A program made the translations under genes and the position numbers. A model generated the notes under the pieces. The model had not been told where the DNA came from. It saw nothing but the letters and a program-made list of their open reading frames with translations, and made no database searches. This document shows, piece by piece, positions 13,790 to 17,421 of a stretch of DNA of 17,421 nucleotides; within the stretch, counting starts at the first letter, position 1; the number at the start of each line of letters is the position of its first letter. Source of the DNA: Alistipes sp. CAG:831 (GTDB lineage: Bacteria; Bacteroidota; Bacteroidia; Bacteroidales; UBA932); contig HF990380.1 of assembly GCA_000432775.1 (NCBI GenBank), positions 1-17,421 of the forward strand, given 5' to 3'.

Positions 13790-14953
13790 TCAGTATTTGT
13801 AGTGATGTAAAACATAATCTCCGTCGAATCCCCAGATGTCCTTTGTCTCCGGGGCAATGTCGAACATGCGCAGCTGCCTGTCCACGTGGATTATCTGTAA
13901 TGGCTGCCCGTTGCTGTCGAGGACCACTATGCGGCTGCCCTCCACCTCCTGCGCGCCGCTGCCTTCCCCGTCATTGTCTTCCTCACTGCTGTCATCCGCA
14001 TACCTCTTTTCCCATGAGAAAAGCGCATACAGCCTGCCGCCATGACTCCTGAGAGCCGAATACATGAACCTCGCATCCTCGTCCCATGCTACCGGCTCAC
14101 CGTAGAAGGTAAAGTCCCCTATCCGGGTCGAATTGTCCACGATTCTGAATCCGGGCATAAAGTCCTCCGGCCCCCAGACATTGGAGACGATACTGCCGTC
14201 CATTCCGTAGATGGTGACAAGCGGAAGATAGTCGTGAGCTACGGCCAGACGGTCTGCCTCAGGGAGATATGCCAGTGATCCGTTGAACACGGAGGAATAT
14301 GCCGTACCCGGCAGGTTGTACGTACCCTCCAGCGGAGGCCATTCCCCTGCATTGCGCCGGTTGTTATAGGTACTGTCGTAGACACTGAAGCGGCTCGCTT
14401 CCTCCGTGAGTCCGAGCGGGCAGGTATATATCGAGTCCCCCGCGAAAACGAAGTCCATCTCATGCCTGGGTGCTGACTGATCTTTGCAGGTCAGGCTCCG
14501 TACAGGCAGTCCCCGGCCTGACAGCACATCCTTCAGACGATAGATATTGATCCGACTCAGCTGCATGTCATGGGCCCAGAAATATTCCCCGTCTTCGGAG
14601 ACTCCTATATAAAAGGTATTGACCGCCTCCCCGGGCCCGCGGCCTATGTGCTGCACCTTCGCCACAGTCTCTCCTGAGCGGAGGTTTATCAGGTGGATAA
14701 AATAATCACTGTACTGTCTGGCTATCAGCAGTATCGAGTCCGTCAGCCTGATGTCGGTCGCCCCGAAAGCCAGCGTCTCGTCCAGCCCGTGCGGAACCTC
14801 TACGGCCTGCACTGCTGGTACGTCACAGTCAGTCATATCGATGTAGTCCCCCGACAGAGGCCCCTTCTGCGCACAGCCCACGGCCAGAAGCAGCGGGAAC
14901 ACCGACATTACCACGATTTTTATAGAATCCGAAATTGGTTTTAGTTTTGGCAT
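13790..14953 (-). CDS. BF3164-like / TolB-like six-bladed propeller lipoprotein
   Basis: 387 residues from ATG 14953. Lipoprotein signal with lipobox LAVGC (Cys27). The body resembles the BF3164-like beta-propeller lipoproteins of Bacteroidales: the DSILLIARQYSDYFIHLINL strand repeat, then VQHIGRGPGEAVNTFYIG, whose GRGPGE motif is typical of the group, then later blades ending IWGFDGDYVLHHYKY. An acidic low-complexity loop (DDSSEEDNDGEGSG) sits in a late blade. The frame is open upstream to 15085, but an exact promoter box at 14984-14991 lies inside that extension, which favours 14953. First gene of the operon with the small exported protein and the sulfatase. Role unknown; probably surface or periplasmic binding. 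Confidence 0.82.
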   Translation of the reverse strand: MPKLKPISDSIKIVVMSVFPLLLAVGCAQKGPLSGDYIDMTDCDVPAVQAVEVPHGLDETLAFGATDIRLTDSILLIARQYSDYFIHLINLRSGETVAKVQHIGRGPGEAVNTFYIGVSEDGEYFWAHDMQLSRINIYRLKDVLSGRGLPVRSLTCKDQSAPRHEMDFVFAGDSIYTCPLGLTEEASRFSVYDSTYNNRRNAGEWPPLEGTYNLPGTAYSSVFNGSLAYLPEADRLAVAHDYLPLVTIYGMDGSIVSNVWGPEDFMPGFRIVDNSTRIGDFTFYGEPVAWDEDARFMYSALRSHGGRLYALFSWEKRYADDSSEEDNDGEGSGAQEVEGSRIVVLDSNGQPLQIIHVDRQLRMFDIAPETKDIWGFDGDYVLHHYKY

Positions 14954-14983
14954 AACTTCCCGTATCGCAAATTGATGAGCATA

Positions 14984-14991
14984 CAAAGTTA
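14984..14991 (-). promoter_or_regulatory. -7 box of the BF3164-like/sulfatase operon
   Basis: On the minus strand TAACTTTG (14991-14984) is an exact TAnnTTTG, 30 nt before the ATG at 14953. No good -33 TTG at 19-20 nt was seen, which would suit activator- or alternative-sigma-dependent control. Confidence 0.5.
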
Positions 14992-15299
14992 TGAAAATCA
15001 TCCATAGGGCTGACTGATATCGCTGGAAATTTGCAGGAACAGGCTTTTTTAAGTTCAAGCATCCGAACCGCAAGGGGAAAGGCATTTTACTGATATTCGG
15101 GAGGTTTATAATATATCTGGTTCAGATTGAGGTGTTCACGGACGCATCTGAACGAGATTTTGTCGGGATGGACGAATTTATACTAACATCCTTATTCTCG
15201 GCACATGCATTTCAGCGCACCTGCCGTAAGCGATTTCAAACGGCTTTTCCGAGAGCAACCGGCAGGACAGACTGAATTGCCCTGCCGGGACTTCTTTTG
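14992..15299. other. Intergenic region with a GC-rich hairpin (15259-15288)
   Basis: About 308 bp between the sulfatase-operon promoter and the POT terminator; no convincing gene. An 8-bp perfect stem CCGGCAGG (15259-15266) / CCTGCCGG (15281-15288) encloses a 14-nt loop. Neither strand shows a clean T-run beside it, so its role is unclear; a second terminator, a leader structure or a small RNA are possible. Confidence 0.5.
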
Positions 15300-15350
15300 A
15301 AAAAAATTCCGCAACGGCACCGAATCTCGGGAATTGCAGCCGTTACGGAA
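15300..15350 (-). terminator. Rho-independent terminator of the POT transporter genes
   Basis: On the minus strand TTCCGTAACGGC (15350-15339) pairs over 12 bases with GCCGTTGCGGAA (15318-15307), with one U-G wobble; the 20-nt loop can form a small inner CCGA/TCGG stem. Seven T residues follow directly (15306-15300). The stem begins 29 nt after the transporter stop codon. Confidence 0.9.
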
Positions 15351-15379
15351 TATGGTGAGATCGATAACTATGCGCAATC

Positions 15380-17053
15380 TCAGTCCTTCGTGGCGTTCTC
15401 CAGCTTCTTCATGATAGAGAAGATGAAGACGGCGGAGATGACGCAGAGGGCAATGAGGATGCTCCACAGTACCCAGAGAGGGAGACCGCCCCAGAGCATG
15501 CCGATGATGGAAACCATGTAGTTGCCGATGGCGGTGGCCACGAACCAGAGGCCCATCATCATACCCTTGTACTTGGGAGGAGCTACCTTCGATACGAAGG
15601 AGATACCCATCGGGGAGAGGAACAGCTCCGCGAACGTCAGCACGAGATATGTGGATATCAGCACATTCGGTGTGACACGCTGGAATGTCGCGCCTTCCTT
15701 GAGGGCATCGGGGGTAGGCAGGCCGAGCGAGCCGAACACCATGATCAGGAAGCCGAGGGCGGCGATGAACATTCCGATTCCGATCTTGCGGGGAGCGGAA
15801 GGTTCCTTGCCCTTGGCCGCCAGAGCTCCGAAGACGGCCATGGACACGGGAGTCAGGGCCACTACGAAGAACGGGTTGAACTGCTGGAATATCTGCGGCA
15901 GCAGGGTGACGGGCTTGTCACCGAGGGAGCGGTAGCTGAAAATCAGGGCCACGATGGATGCGACTGTAACCAGGCCGGCAATCAGCTTGCTGCGTTTCTT
16001 CTCGGACTGAAATATGGCGAAGATGGCATACACGGCAATGATTATGAACACGAGGTTCAGTACATTGGCAAGTATCCTCGACAGGCCGGTCATCTCGGTA
16101 GCCGTATAGTCACGGGCAAAGAAGGTAAGGGTCAGACCGTTCTGCTGGAAAGCCATCCAGAAGAAGATGACGACCGCGAACACGAGGAGCAGGGCGGTGA
16201 TACGGGATCTTGTCTGCTCTTTGGTAAGTTCCACTACGGGCTGGGTGCTCTTGGCCTCCAGTTCGCGCTGGGTAACGTCCGCATGCTTGAAACTCTTGCG
16301 GAAACCGAAATAAATCAGGATTGAGAGAATCAGCGACACGCAGGCCACAGCGAAGCCCCAGTGATAGGCTCCGGAGAGTGTGTCGATATAGTGGCGCGAG
16401 AACTCTGTCAGGTCTCCGGTAGCCCCCTGGGCTGCAGCCAGGGTCTGGAAACGGCTGAGTGCGTCGGGAGCCATGGAGGAGGCTCCTGCCAGATACTGGT
16501 TGGCCAGAGCGGGTATCTCACCGTTGTAGACCAGTCCCGCGCGGCCGAGACAGAACTCAGTGATCTTTGTAGCCGCTGTGGGTGCGAAGAGCGAACCTAT
16601 GTTGATGGCCATGTAGAACAGCGAGAAGGCGGCATCCCTCTTGGACGAGTATTTGGGATCGTCATAAAGATTGCCGACCATCACCTGCAGGTTGCCCTTG
16701 AACAGACCGGTACCCACCGCTATGAGCAGCAGCGAGCCGAACATGGCTATCTTGCCCACAATGTCGCCACCCGTCGGGATAGCAAGGCAGAAGTAACCTG
16801 CAAACATGACAATAATACCGGAAACTACCATTTTCCCGTAGCCGAACTTGTCGGCGAGTATGCCTCCGATGAACGGCATGAAATACACTGCCGCCAGGAA
16901 GCCGGCGTAGATATTGGAGGTAACCGCCTCCGAGAAACCGAACTTCGCCTGCAGGAACAGGGTGAAGATCGCCAGCATCGTGTAATAGCCGAAGCGCTCG
17001 CCCGTGTTGGCAAGGGCGAGCGCATACAGGCCTTTGGGTTGACCTTTGAACAT
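15380..17053 (-). CDS. POT/PTR2-family proton-coupled oligopeptide transporter
   Basis: 557 residues, polytopic inner-membrane protein of the MFS peptide transporter (POT) family, importing di- and tripeptides with protons. The N-terminal motif reads ANTGERFGYYTMLAIF (residues 15-30): Glu19, Arg20, Tyr23 and Tyr24 of the ExxERFxYY motif are kept, but the first Glu is Asn16. Next come IYAGFLAAVYFMPFIGGILADKFGYGK and the PTR2 signature region GTGLFKGNLQVMVGNLY, then a long loop and a C-terminal bundle with ELFLSPMGISFVSKVAPPKYKG. Length is normal for the family. The start at 17053 directly precedes the conserved N-terminus. It lies 20 bp after a second POT gene, in the same operon. Confidence 0.95.
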   Translation of the reverse strand: MFKGQPKGLYALALANTGERFGYYTMLAIFTLFLQAKFGFSEAVTSNIYAGFLAAVYFMPFIGGILADKFGYGKMVVSGIIVMFAGYFCLAIPTGGDIVGKIAMFGSLLLIAVGTGLFKGNLQVMVGNLYDDPKYSSKRDAAFSLFYMAINIGSLFAPTAATKITEFCLGRAGLVYNGEIPALANQYLAGASSMAPDALSRFQTLAAAQGATGDLTEFSRHYIDTLSGAYHWGFAVACVSLILSILIYFGFRKSFKHADVTQRELEAKSTQPVVELTKEQTRSRITALLLVFAVVIFFWMAFQQNGLTLTFFARDYTATEMTGLSRILANVLNLVFIIIAVYAIFAIFQSEKKRSKLIAGLVTVASIVALIFSYRSLGDKPVTLLPQIFQQFNPFFVVALTPVSMAVFGALAAKGKEPSAPRKIGIGMFIAALGFLIMVFGSLGLPTPDALKEGATFQRVTPNVLISTYLVLTFAELFLSPMGISFVSKVAPPKYKGMMMGLWFVATAIGNYMVSIIGMLWGGLPLWVLWSILIALCVISAVFIFSIMKKLENATKD

Positions 17054-17073
17054 ATCAGTTTATTTTGACAAAA

Positions 17074-17421
17074 CTATTCCTGCTGCATGGTAATCTTCTC
17101 AAGCCATCTTACCATGCCGAGCATGACTGCCATGGAAATGAGACATACCACCATGAATACTGCCCAGCACATCCACTGATGACTGAAGCTGTTGTACATC
17201 AGAGGGCCGATCCAGATGAGGAGGTTGCCGACTGCCGTAGCGCCAAGCCACAGACCCTGGCAGATACCCTGCAGGTGCTTGGGAGCCACCTTGGAGACGA
17301 AGGACAGTCCGAGAGGAGAGATGAACAGCTCAGCCACGGTGAGGAAGAAGTAGGTGACAATCAGTACCCACGGTCCGGCCTTCACGGCATTCTGGGCAGC
17401 TACGTCCAGACTTCTGAACTC
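17074..17421 (-). CDS. POT-family oligopeptide transporter, C-terminal part (cut by window edge)
   Basis: The frame is open to the end of the window, so the gene starts outside. Only the last 115 residues are seen, beginning EFRSLDVAAQNAVKAG. The visible part aligns with the C-terminus of the downstream transporter: TYFFLTVAELFISPLGLSFV corresponds to TYLVLTFAELFLSPMGISFV, followed by SKVAPKHLQG and a last pair of membrane helices, ending WLEKITMQQE. It is a diverged tandem paralogue; the hydrophilic tails differ. Probably first gene of a two-gene peptide-uptake operon. Confidence 0.93.
   Translation of the reverse strand, partial: EFRSLDVAAQNAVKAGPWVLIVTYFFLTVAELFISPLGLSFVSKVAPKHLQGICQGLWLGATAVGNLLIWIGPLMYNSFSHQWMCWAVFMVVCLISMAVMLGMVRWLEKITMQQE

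Overview
The window looks like chromosomal DNA of a Bacteroidota organism, most likely order Bacteroidales. The evidence is several exact TAnnTTTG promoter -7 boxes (the Bacteroidota primary-sigma consensus), a tRNA without an encoded CCA end, and typical families: a NigD-like lipoprotein, a BF3164-like propeller lipoprotein, a Ser-type sulfatase, an ECF sigma factor with a membrane/beta-barrel partner, and POT transporters with the ANTGERFGYY variant. The moderately high GC content would fit a Rikenellaceae-like lineage, but that is only an impression. I see no insertion sequence, integrase, phage gene, CRISPR array or rRNA.

Layout. (a) 1-200: tRNA-Ser(GCU) on the minus strand; its promoter lies back to back with a possible forward promoter. 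(b) 213-2811, plus: a three-gene cell-envelope/regulatory unit of a NigD-like lipoprotein, an ECF sigma factor starting at GTG, and an overlapping gene that combines an anti-sigma-like N-terminus, one transmembrane helix and a C-terminal outer-membrane barrel. (c) 2797-3690, minus: a chimeric reading frame joining the exported N-terminal part of a TolC-type efflux protein in frame to a LytTR DNA-binding domain. It looks like a deletion scar. (d) 7762 down to 3762, minus: a tight operon lpxK-murA-murB-GNAT, linking lipid A phosphorylation to the first two committed steps of peptidoglycan precursor synthesis. (e) 7837-11352, plus, divergent from (d): an acetyltransferase fused to methionine sulfoxide reductase A, a YbaK-type Cys-tRNA(Pro) deacylase, a phosphodiesterase-like lipoprotein and a small membrane protein. 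(f) 14953 down to 11659, minus: a BF3164-like lipoprotein, a small exported protein and a sulfatase lipoprotein that carries an in-frame 15-bp minisatellite. (g) 17421 down to 15380, minus: two tandem POT-family peptide transporters, the upstream one cut by the window edge, ending in a strong rho-independent terminator.

Most of the window is envelope biology: precursor synthesis in (d), surface sensing in (b), uptake and catabolism in (f) and (g). The observations most worth a second look are the TolC/LytTR chimera, the GNAT-MsrA fusion, the pentapeptide minisatellite inside the sulfatase, and the combined anti-sigma/barrel protein. MurA carries Asp in place of the fosfomycin-target Cys. I found no clearly new multi-gene defence or mobile system.
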